Part shown: positions 7,494-15,600 of the stretch, piece after piece
How the letters are laid out: each line of letters starts with the position of its first letter
How positions within the stretch are numbered: the first letter of the stretch is position 1
Origin: G039029935 sp039029935
GTDB lineage: Bacteria; Chloroflexota; Anaerolineae; Caldilineales; Caldilineaceae
Reading direction: 5' to 3'
Length of the DNA stretch: 15,778 nucleotides
Assembly (NCBI GenBank): GCA_039029935.1
Contig: JBCCFC010000142.1
Location: 1 to 15,778 of the forward strand
The notes under the pieces: generated by a model
Seen by the model: only the letters and a program-made list of their open reading frames with translations
Told to the model about the DNA's origin: nothing
Database searches by the model: none
Translations under genes and position numbers: made by a program

Positions 7494-10400
7494 ATGACAC
7501 ACCGAAGGACAACATTACACTCAATTGTCATTATGATTATGTTTAGTTTATGGGGGTATCAACTGGGGTTGCCCCTCGCTACCCCAGTTTTGGCGGCGCA
7601 TCCAGAAGCCACTGACATGGAGCCTGTTCAAGTGCCGACCGCAACCGACTGCAACAACGTCACCCAGATTCCATCCAGTGACTGTGAGGCACTGTTGGAT
7701 ATTTTTGACAGTACAGGCGGTGCTACATGGAGCAATAAGACGGGCTGGAATACAAACACTGAGCCTTGCTTATGGCATGGTGTCCATTGTAGTAATGGAC
7801 GCGTGGTACGACTACGGTTGATCAATAATAATCTTGTTGGTGATTTACCTGCTACACTGGGGACTCTGACAGCCGTGACTGCGCTTGAATTTCAAAATAA
7901 TCAGCTAACAAGTATTCCGGCTGAGATTGGTCAACTTACCAGTCTAGCAGACCTATATTTGGATCATAATCAAATACAACAGCTACCGGACGAGATTGGG
8001 CAGTTAAGTAATCTATCGTTCTTGACATTGGATTACAACCAACTTATCGCAATCCCAGCAGCCATTGGCAACCTGACCAATCTGTTTGCGCTCTACCTTG
8101 ACGCCAACCGCCTGAGTAGTATGCCGAGTACGATTGGGAACATGTCGAGTCTCACAACGCTACGGTTGCCCTATAATCAGTTGGAATCCCTACCATCTGA
8201 GTTATGCAATCTACCCAGCCACCTTGCACTCCAGCTAAAGTATAATCGCATCACCGAAGATGAAACCCTGCCTGCTTGTATTGATGTGATGGATAGTGAT
8301 TGGCGAGACACACAGACTGTCCCACCCACAAATCTGAGTGCCACCGTGCTTTCAAAAGATAGCATTCAAGTTTCATGGAACCCCATCGTGTATACCCTTC
8401 ACAATGGATTCTATGAAATTGCGATTAGTGATAGCAATTTTACGACAGAGACAACAGTGCAGACTGACAGCAAACAGGTCAACAGCCATATCTTGACAGG
8501 GCTGACGCGCGGTACAACCTACCAGATTAAAATCCGCACTCATACCCCCGATCACGGTACACAACAAAATGAACTGTGGAGCGAAGCGAGTGAGGTTATT
8601 GAGATTCCCCTGCGTTTTTGTGATGCTGTGAGCGAAATTCCCCAGGCAGAATGTGACGCGCTGGTGTCGATTTACGATAGCACCAATGGCCCCGGCTGGA
8701 CAATGACCGCCAATCAATGGCTGGAAACGACAACGCCCTGTGGTTGGATGGGTGTGACCTGTGAAGGAGGACGTGTCACCAAACTCGATCTGAGCAACAA
8801 CGGCAATGGCTATGGACTGACAGGTGGGTTGCCTGCGGAGATTGGATCCCTCACACAGTTGAAAGAGCTAGCATTACGGGGCAACCAGTTAGGCGCAGCA
8901 GCATTAACGCGTACCCAACGGTCTATCAGTCAGTTCACCGGGCTACCCCCTGACATCGGCAATCTGCTCCATTTGCAACTACTTGATGTCGGCGATACCA
9001 ATCTGTCGGATGAAAATCTCCCCCCACAAATTGGGAATTTGGATAAACTGACTCAGCTTTTACTCGACAATAACGGCCTGAGTAGCCTCCCGCCACAGCT
9101 AGGACAACTCAGCCTGTTGCAAGAGTTGCAGTTACAACAGAATCGACTGACCGAACTTCCTTCTGAGCTGGGCAACCTCGACCAACTCACGCTCCTGCAA
9201 ATCAGTCAGAATCAGCTAACCACGCTGCCCCCATCGCTCAGTGAGTTACCCAAGCTGGAGGAATTGCTCTTTGACAACAACCCTATCGAGAATCCGGCAG
9301 AGATACAACCACCACCTGCGTTGAAAACGTTGGACTTAAGCCGTACAGGGATGACAGAAATCTCTGAAAAAGTTTTGAACGCCAGTGGGTTAACTGCGCT
9401 CATTGTCGATCACAATGCGATTGAGTTCATTCCCGCTGGAATCAACCGACTGAGCAATCTGGAAACGCTATCACTCAAGGGCAATCGGGTCAGCACGTTG
9501 CCATCCGAGATTATGCAGCTAACAAAGTTGACAACGCTCGATGTCAGTTTCAACAAGATGACCATCCGTGACAGTGCATTACACACATTTGTCTCTGCCA
9601 AAGACGGCGATTGGCAGAATACGCAAACCGTTGCCCCTGCTGACCTAGAAGTCATCGCCACAGATGCAGGTCAGGTTACGTTAACATGGACGGCTACGGC
9701 TTTTCAGCATAGTATCAGTACCTATAACATTGAGGTCGCCACAGTCGATGGTGCGTTTACCCTGCGTGCAACCGTAACCAATACTACGAACAATAGCCAT
9801 ACACTGACAGGGCTTATACCTGATACACGCTATACCATTCGTATCTATACCAAGACCCCTGCGCATAATGATAATAACAACGAACTTGTCAGTACACACA
9901 GTGTAGCAGTTGAAGCAGTGGCTTCAGCCCCAACGCCAACCCCTGCTGCCACACCTACCGTCACGGATACACCAACGCCGACTGATACGCCGACGAGTAC
10001 GCCAACCTCCACGCCGTCCGCGACTGCGACAGCTAGTCCTACCGCGTCTGTCACCAATACCCCAACTGAAACCCCAACGCCTACGGCGACGGCAACAGAT
10101 ACGGCGACGAGTACATCAACTGCGACGGCAAGCCATACCCCATCGCCAACCAGTACCGTGACACAAACCCCATCCCCCTCGTCAACCCCCACCAATACAA
10201 TGACAGCGGCGGTCACATTGACGCCATCCCCAACAGGCACAATGACGAGTACACTGACGCCCTTGCCAACATCAACGGCCTCATCAACCGTGACGGCAAC
10301 GGCCACAGTGACGCCTGTCCTGACGACATCAACCCCGACTGACACGCCAACCGTTGTGGATGAAGCGACGCACACCCCTTCGCCCACGAGTACGCCAACC

Positions 10401-12191
10401 GCAACGTTTACACATACACCATCCCCCACAGCAATCGATGCAGAAATTGTTGATGGTCAGGACTCGACAAGTACCCCGACACCAACAAACATCATCATTG
10501 TTATTGTCTCACCAACACCTACGTCGACGCCTACGGCCTCGCCAATGGTGACTGCGAGACCAACCGATGCGCCCTCAAGAACAGTGACGGAGACACCGAC
10601 TCATACGCCCACCCATACCCCTACAACAAATGCGACTGTGACACCGACACAAACACCATCTCTAACGCCATCTCTAACGCCATTGCCCACACGTGATGAT
10701 GATGGTGAGTCACATGAACCCAATGACACCTGTGACGCCTCGCGGCCCATCACCCCCAACGGCTTGATGCATACCCATAGTTTTCATGCCGAGGGTGACA
10801 CAGACTGGACAACCTTCACCGCCAGAATAGCAGGCCGTTTTATCATCGACATCACGGTCCCCGGTGGCTCAGATGCAGATGTTCAGGTTGGCTTACATGA
10901 TGACTGTCGCACACGCAATGCCATTGATGAATGGGATGAACCCTTTACAGCCGGAGCGCGCCTCGAAGTGGACGCCGAAGCAGGTGAGCAGTTCTATCTT
11001 GATGTGAGCAATGTCAACCCCGACATCTATGGCGACGAGGTTGCGTATAAGCTATCAGTGCGTCAACTGGCCGTGCAACAACCCACAGGTGCGGTCATCA
11101 TTGTGGCCGGACGGTATCAGCATGAAGACCCGCTACAGGATGTAATCGACCGCACTGCTCAAGAAGTCTATCAACTCTTCCAAGACAAAGGCGTGGTGGC
11201 CGATGATATTCTCTTCCTGTCCACCGACTCAACGCTGCCTGAGCATGACCGTGAGGCCACGATTGCCAATTTACGTTGGGGTGTCACCCAATGGGCCAAA
11301 GCACGCGTTTCAGAAACCAACATGCTCAACATCTATCTCATCGATCATGGTGGCGAGGATACCGTCTATGTCGATGGCATGAACGAGGAACTTCTCAGCG
11401 CAAGTGACTTGGATGCATGGTTGACGGAATTGGAGACAGCGGTTCCAGGACTGAAGACGAACGTTATCATCGAAGCGTGTCAGGCGGGCAGTTTTATCGA
11501 CGATGAGGGTGGCACTATCGTTGGACCGGAGCGACTCATTATCACCTCATCAGACAAGGAGACGGACGCCTATGCCTGGGATGGCACGATTCTGTTCACC
11601 CATGCGCTGGTTACACATCTGCAACGCGGTGCCCATCTGCTCGCCGCCTATGATGAGGCAAAACAGTATGCACAGGATATTGTCCCCGAGCAAAACCCGT
11701 GGATGAATGGCGATAACAACGATTTGGCGAATGAATATAAGGATGTTGTGGTGGCCGCAGGACGTGATTTTGACCATATGACACTGCCAAGCCTAGCCCC
11801 AGAGAACCGACCTTGGCCGCCCTACATCGCTGCGGTCGAGCCTGTTGATGTGACGCTTGGGCGAGGAACGCTGCAAGTTATGGTGCGTGATAACAAGGGC
11901 GTCAGCAATGTGAGTGCCGTCGTCTATCCACCCAGCTACACATCCCCTGAAAGCACAGGCAACATGACAGCACTGGAGTCAGTCATGCCGGAAATCTCGC
12001 TTGAATTCGTTGCATCACGCGAAGCAGGTCGCTACACCTTCACAGGCCATCACAATGGTTTCCATGAAAAAGGCATCTATCGTGTGGTCGTGCAGGCAAC
12101 GGACAACGACGGCTTATCCTCCGCTCCCTTTGTCGTTGAGGTGGACACGAAGCTACCCTTTGACGTATATTTGCCAGTGGTGAGTCGTTAA
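7494..12191 (+). CDS. Secreted LRR-fn3 protein with Thr/Pro stalk and C13 legumain-like peptidase domain
   Basis: A 1565-residue exported protein. The signal peptide is residues 1-34 or 35 (core IVIMIMFSLW, cleavage around PVLA|A). It then has two copies of one block. Copy 1 is an LRR N-terminal cap (about 50-101, paired Cys, W-N-K-T-G-W, PCLWHGVHC), about 7 LRRs (102-259) and an fn3 domain (276-372). Copy 2 is a cap (376-430, PCGWMGVTC), about 11 LRRs (to about 700) and an fn3 domain (713-811). A Thr/Pro stalk follows (812-1067), then a PPC-like module (1068-1197, HEPNDTC). The C13-like peptidase domain spans 1198-1419, with DHGG (H1285) and EACQAGSF (C1329). The His-Cys distance of 44 residues is the same as in gene 1 and close to legumain. 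The C-terminal Ig-like domain (1441-1565) ends in VYLPVVSR. The LRRs probably bind a protein or glycan ligand. The substrate is unknown. The short gap to gene 1 suggests one operon. Confidence 0.93.
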   Translation: MTHRRTTLHSIVIMIMFSLWGYQLGLPLATPVLAAHPEATDMEPVQVPTATDCNNVTQIPSSDCEALLDIFDSTGGATWSNKTGWNTNTEPCLWHGVHCSNGRVVRLRLINNNLVGDLPATLGTLTAVTALEFQNNQLTSIPAEIGQLTSLADLYLDHNQIQQLPDEIGQLSNLSFLTLDYNQLIAIPAAIGNLTNLFALYLDANRLSSMPSTIGNMSSLTTLRLPYNQLESLPSELCNLPSHLALQLKYNRITEDETLPACIDVMDSDWRDTQTVPPTNLSATVLSKDSIQVSWNPIVYTLHNGFYEIAISDSNFTTETTVQTDSKQVNSHILTGLTRGTTYQIKIRTHTPDHGTQQNELWSEASEVIEIPLRFCDAVSEIPQAECDALVSIYDSTNGPGWTMTANQWLETTTPCGWMGVTCEGGRVTKLDLSNNGNGYGLTGGLPAEIGSLTQLKELALRGNQLGAAALTRTQRSISQFTGLPPDIGNLLHLQLLDVGDTNLSDENLPPQIGNLDKLTQLLLDNNGLSSLPPQLGQLSLLQELQLQQNRLTELPSELGNLDQLTLLQISQNQLTTLPPSLSELPKLEELLFDNNPIENPAEIQPPPALKTLDLSRTGMTEISEKVLNASGLTALIVDHNAIEFIPAGINRLSNLETLSLKGNRVSTLPSEIMQLTKLTTLDVSFNKMTIRDSALHTFVSAKDGDWQNTQTVAPADLEVIATDAGQVTLTWTATAFQHSISTYNIEVATVDGAFTLRATVTNTTNNSHTLTGLIPDTRYTIRIYTKTPAHNDNNNELVSTHSVAVEAVASAPTPTPAATPTVTDTPTPTDTPTSTPTSTPSATATASPTASVTNTPTETPTPTATATDTATSTSTATASHTPSPTSTVTQTPSPSSTPTNTMTAAVTLTPSPTGTMTSTLTPLPTSTASSTVTATATVTPVLTTSTPTDTPTVVDEATHTPSPTSTPTATFTHTPSPTAIDAEIVDGQDSTSTPTPTNIIIVIVSPTPTSTPTASPMVTARPTDAPSRTVTETPTHTPTHTPTTNATVTPTQTPSLTPSLTPLPTRDDDGESHEPNDTCDASRPITPNGLMHTHSFHAEGDTDWTTFTARIAGRFIIDITVPGGSDADVQVGLHDDCRTRNAIDEWDEPFTAGARLEVDAEAGEQFYLDVSNVNPDIYGDEVAYKLSVRQLAVQQPTGAVIIVAGRYQHEDPLQDVIDRTAQEVYQLFQDKGVVADDILFLSTDSTLPEHDREATIANLRWGVTQWAKARVSETNMLNIYLIDHGGEDTVYVDGMNEELLSASDLDAWLTELETAVPGLKTNVIIEACQAGSFIDDEGGTIVGPERLIITSSDKETDAYAWDGTILFTHALVTHLQRGAHLLAAYDEAKQYAQDIVPEQNPWMNGDNNDLANEYKDVVVAAGRDFDHMTLPSLAPENRPWPPYIAAVEPVDVTLGRGTLQVMVRDNKGVSNVSAVVYPPSYTSPESTGNMTALESVMPEISLEFVASREAGRYTFTGHHNGFHEKGIYRVVVQATDNDGLSSAPFVVEVDTKLPFDVYLPVVSR
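9928..10695 (+). repeat. Low-complexity Thr/Pro/Ser stalk of gene 2
   Basis: About 256 residues dominated by T, P, S and A, with an irregular P-T-x-T pattern and two short hydrophobic interruptions (for example NIIIVIVSP near 10489-10515). The DNA repeats are more degenerate than in gene 1, although a 12-bp unit CCATCTCTAACG is doubled at 10656-10679. The stalk lies between the second fn3 domain and the PPC-like module. Confidence 0.85.
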
Positions 12192-12200
12192 GATGCTGGA

Positions 12201-12230
12201 CGCGGACGAGCGCGGATGAACGCGGATGGA
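12201..12230. repeat. Three 10-bp tandem repeats, consensus CGCGGATGAA
   Basis: CGCGGACGAG, CGCGGATGAA and CGCGGATGGA follow one another directly, 9 nt after the gene 2 stop codon. GCGGATGAACGCGGATG-like strings recur between genes in various bacterial genomes, so this is probably a dispersed intergenic repeat rather than a specific regulator site. That statement is from memory. Confidence 0.8.
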
Positions 12231-12296
12231 GAAAGTGGCATGGGCATCCTTGCCCGTAATGCGTCGGACACGGACAAGGATATCCATGCCACTTTC
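12231..12296. terminator. Large inverted repeat downstream of gene 2, possible terminator
   Basis: Arms 12231-12252 and 12275-12296 match over 22 bp: 13 paired outer bases from GAAAGTGGCATGG, two mismatches, then 7 paired inner bases. The loop is 22 nt. A pyrimidine-rich tract follows, but not a clean T-run. The location 40 nt after the gene 2 stop fits a transcription end or mRNA-protecting structure. A REP-like or mobile-element remnant is the main alternative. Confidence 0.45.
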
Positions 12297-12511
12297 GCCC
12301 TTCCTTTCCTTCCTGCCTTCCTGTTAATTTTCTGATTTTCACGGGGTCTAAATAGCGATTTTGAATGCGTATCTGTACCTTACAGTAAGATTACTTGGGG
12401 AAAACGCTGCAAATTCTGGTTTATATGTAGTGGGGCTGTCAGGGGAATGCATACCCATCCAGACAGCCAACACACCACATCATCAATAAACTAGAGTCAT
12501 GTTCATTTTAC

Positions 12512-12517
12512 GGGGAG
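12512..12517 (+). promoter_or_regulatory. Possible Shine-Dalgarno site of the gene 3 signal-peptide frame
   Basis: GGGGAG lies 14-17 nt before the paired ATGs at 12532 and 12535. The spacing is long, as in gene 2. No comparable site precedes the ATGs at 12629 or 12638 in the LRR frame, so translation of gene 3 probably began at 12532/12535 before the frames became separated. Confidence 0.45.
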
Positions 12518-12531
12518 CAAGCAGATACGCA

Positions 12532-12645
12532 ATGATGGGTTTCAGTACGCGAGTCCGCCTACTTGTGATTATTATTATCTGTGGTATGTATGGTATAGTT
12601 GTCAATTATACCATACATACCACAATTGATGGCAATTATGTATGA
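12532..12645 (+). pseudogene. Displaced signal peptide of gene 3 (37 codons, then TGA)
   Basis: The frame starts with ATG-ATG and encodes a basic n-region (F-S-T-R-V-R), a hydrophobic core LLVIIIICGMYGIVV and a polar end, then stops at the TGA of 12643-12645. This is a typical export signal. The LRR frame of gene 3 opens only after the TAG at 12596-12598, so the two frames overlap from 12599 to 12645. A +1 shift (or one deleted base) in this zone would fuse the signal peptide to gene 3, for example giving ...GNYVYDQF. It is either a true frameshift mutation, a sequence error at the palindrome, or less likely recoding. Confidence 0.6.
12580..12624. repeat. Perfect 18-bp palindrome with 9-nt loop in the frameshift zone
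   Basis: The arm 12580-12597 is the exact reverse complement of 12607-12624 (TGTGGTATGTATGGTATA and its complement). The loop GTTGTCAAT can itself partly pair. The palindrome overlaps the codons for the end of the signal peptide core and the first part of the frame overlap. Such a structure is unusual inside a coding region and is a known kind of hotspot for templated mutation, polymerase slippage and sequencing or assembly errors. Confidence 0.9.
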
Positions 12646-15600
12646 TCAATTCGCGGAGACATCGTTTGATTGTACAACCGCCAGTGGCATTGTACAAACG
12701 GAGTGTGAAGCATTGGTGAAGATTTATCAAAAGACAGGAGGTGCAAAATCTTGGGATGACCAAATGAATTGGTTGCAGACACAAACGCCTTGTGAATGGG
12801 TAGGTGTTACGTGTAATGACGAGCAACCAAAATCTGTGGTTGAGCTTGAGCTTTCAAATAGAGGACTGCGGGGCAAGTTGCCATCAGAAATTGGTGTTCT
12901 GTCGCAGCTTGTGATACTTTCCCTCTCCAACAATCGGCTCACGGGGTTGCGACCAGAAATTGGCAATCTGGCAAAATTAGAACGACTGGAGTTGGGTCGT
13001 AATGAAATCAGCTCTGTCCCCGGCGAATTGGGTAATTTACAAGCTTTACAAATGCTCTATCTTAATAACAACAAACTGAAAATCATCCCCGATGGGCTGG
13101 GTAACTTGACCAATGTAACCGAACTGTGGCTGCATAACAATAACTTAACCCAAATTCCACCTACAATAGGTAATTTAATCAATCTGACGCAGCTTCGTCT
13201 GCGCTCAAATCAGCTCACAGAGATACCATCCGAACTGGGCAACCTCACAAATCTGACTGAGTTAGATTTAGGCAATAATTCCTTCAAAACGCTTCCGTTC
13301 GACCTCGCCAATCTGAACCAATTAACATCGCTTTCGTTGGCATCAAATCAATTGAGCAGCATTCCCGCCTCGGTTGAGACAATGACTGAGCTTAAAAAAT
13401 TGTATCTTGATGAAAATCTGCTCAAACAACTGCCTGAAACCATTGCTAATCTGCAATCATTAGAAGAATTGGGGGTGAGTGGAAACCCGTTCGAAACTTT
13501 TCCCATTGATATCACGCAATTAACAACGCTTCAATTACTGGATGTAAGTAATACTGGGTTGCCTAGCATCCCCGCAGAAATTGGTAACATGACCAGTGTA
13601 ATCACATTAGACCTGAGCAGAAATCCATTGAAGATATTGCCCCCTGAAATTAAACCGCTTGTCAATCTGGAATATCTGGGGCTCAACAATACACAATTAA
13701 TGACTCTCAGCGATGATATCGAGTACCACGGCAATCTTAAGGTTCTTGATTTAAGTCAGAACAAACTCACAGATTTGCCAACGACCATGAATAACCTCCA
13801 GCTCTTGCGGACGGTACATATCTCAGCCAATCAGTTGAGTACACTACCGGATGCCATTGGCTCATTGTGGAATTTAAAAACACTCAATCTCAGCAACAAT
13901 CAGCTAACCGATATGACGGAAGTTCTGGAACTCACCGAATTAGAATCGCTCATCTTGCGTGGCAACCAGATTGAGTTCATCCCCCAAGAGATTGATACGC
14001 TGACAGCACTACAAACTCTTGACTTGACCGATAATATGCTAGAAAATGTCCCCGATACTATTGGGAATTTGACAAGTCTACAACAGCTATATCTAGGGCA
14101 TAACAAACTACGTGGTGAAGGGGTCCCATCACACTTAGGGAATCTGAATCAGCTAGAGGAACTTGAACTCAATGGCAACCTGCTCCATTGTGGCTATCAA
14201 CTTGATACAGGCGTGGGTATGGGCCATACATCTCGTACACAAGAACAAAGTATTCAATACTTGCCCGTTACGATAAGCGAATTAACAGGACTAACCAATC
14301 TATCACTTGACTACAATTGTATTGATCCAGAAGATACGAATGCAAGTCTGGTGCAGTTTTTTGACAGTATGTCCTCTGCATGGGCAGATACACAAACTGT
14401 TCCCCCACGTAATTTAGACATTGCTTACTCTGTTGACCACAGTTTTCGACTTTCCTGGTTTTCAGAATTATTTGCAGGGGAAGAAGGTCACTATGAAATC
14501 TATGTCACAGATGAGCTACACGCACAGGTTGATAAACCTGATATTGACAATACTCACATTGTAACAGAAGTATTGCCTAATACTGTTTTTTATATACGAA
14601 TGCGTAGTTATACATTTGCACATGAACATCAAAAAAATCATGTCTGGACTCGTTTTAGCAAAGACATCCATTGGACCCCAGATCCAAACTCCACCCCCAA
14701 TACCCCCGCTCCGACATCGACCCCGACAACATCATCGACCCCGACAACAACATCTACTGCTAGCCCAATCCCAACATCGACACCCGTCCCCACGTCTACC
14801 CCGACCTCGACTGCAACATCGATCCCGACATTCACCTCTGAGCCTACGATTACGCCGACACCAACGCTGCTGCCCTCGCTTGGTATAGAACGCACTCTTC
14901 TAATTTACGCCTTTGGAGATAGTGACCTGTATCTTTATCTAGGTGATCATTTCAACAATAGTATGTTAAGTCGGCTTCAACAACTACAGGGTGTGCCAAT
15001 GTCAAATGTAAATGTCGTGGTCTTATTGGATGGTCCAGAGATTGGTGACGCAGCATACTATACATTGAGTGAGTTCGGTGAGTGGGGTGTCCAACCAATG
15101 GGTGAACTGCGTATGGATGACGGGGAGACATTAAAGAGTTTTCTTGAATGGGGATTTGATGCATACCCCCATAGCGGCTACTATGTCCTCTCAATTCTGG
15201 GGCACGCCAATGGCGTCAAAGGGTTGGGACCTGATCTTTCAAGCAATATAGACCCAAACATATCTCTACTTTCGCCTAGCGAGATTCGAGAAGCCATTCA
15301 GTCAGCGAGTACAGAAGAACGTCATCTTGACGTGGTTCATTTTGACGGCTGTTCCTTTGGCTTGCTTGAAAACACCTCGATTGTGGACGGTTTGGCTGAT
15401 TATGTCATCGCCTCTCCCAATACAGGGTGGGGAATTTTTGCATATGATCAATATCGTGCGATAGCTGGAGAGTCGGGAATACCTAAAGAGTATGCAGAGA
15501 AAACGGCAAAACATTATGCAGACACATTGGATGAGGACGACTATCCCTTTACAATTTCTGTCTTTGATATGACATGGTATGATGAGATGACGAGTACAGT

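Larger units (their letters stand above)
12192..12531. other. Intergenic region between gene 2 and gene 3
   Basis: 340 nt without a convincing ORF. From left to right it holds 10-bp tandem repeats (12201-12230), a large inverted repeat (12231-12296) and a polypyrimidine tract (about 12297-12323). Next come an AT-rich part and a weak 7-bp inverted repeat GGCTGTC/GACAGCC (12434-12440/12462-12468). I see no promoter boxes good enough to assign. The gap suggests that gene 3 is a separate transcription unit. Confidence 0.7.

Noticed and set aside
12434..12468. Inverted repeat GGCTGTC/GACAGCC upstream of gene 3 as an operator or terminator
   Set aside because: Only 7 paired bases with a 21-nt loop and no T-run or promoter box nearby, so chance pairing cannot be excluded.
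12599..12645. Programmed ribosomal frameshift in gene 3
   Set aside because: Not adopted as the main reading. The shift needed is +1, GTA-TGA is not the known CTT-TGA type site, there is no internal Shine-Dalgarno helper, and the hairpin lies before or within the overlap rather than after a slippery site.
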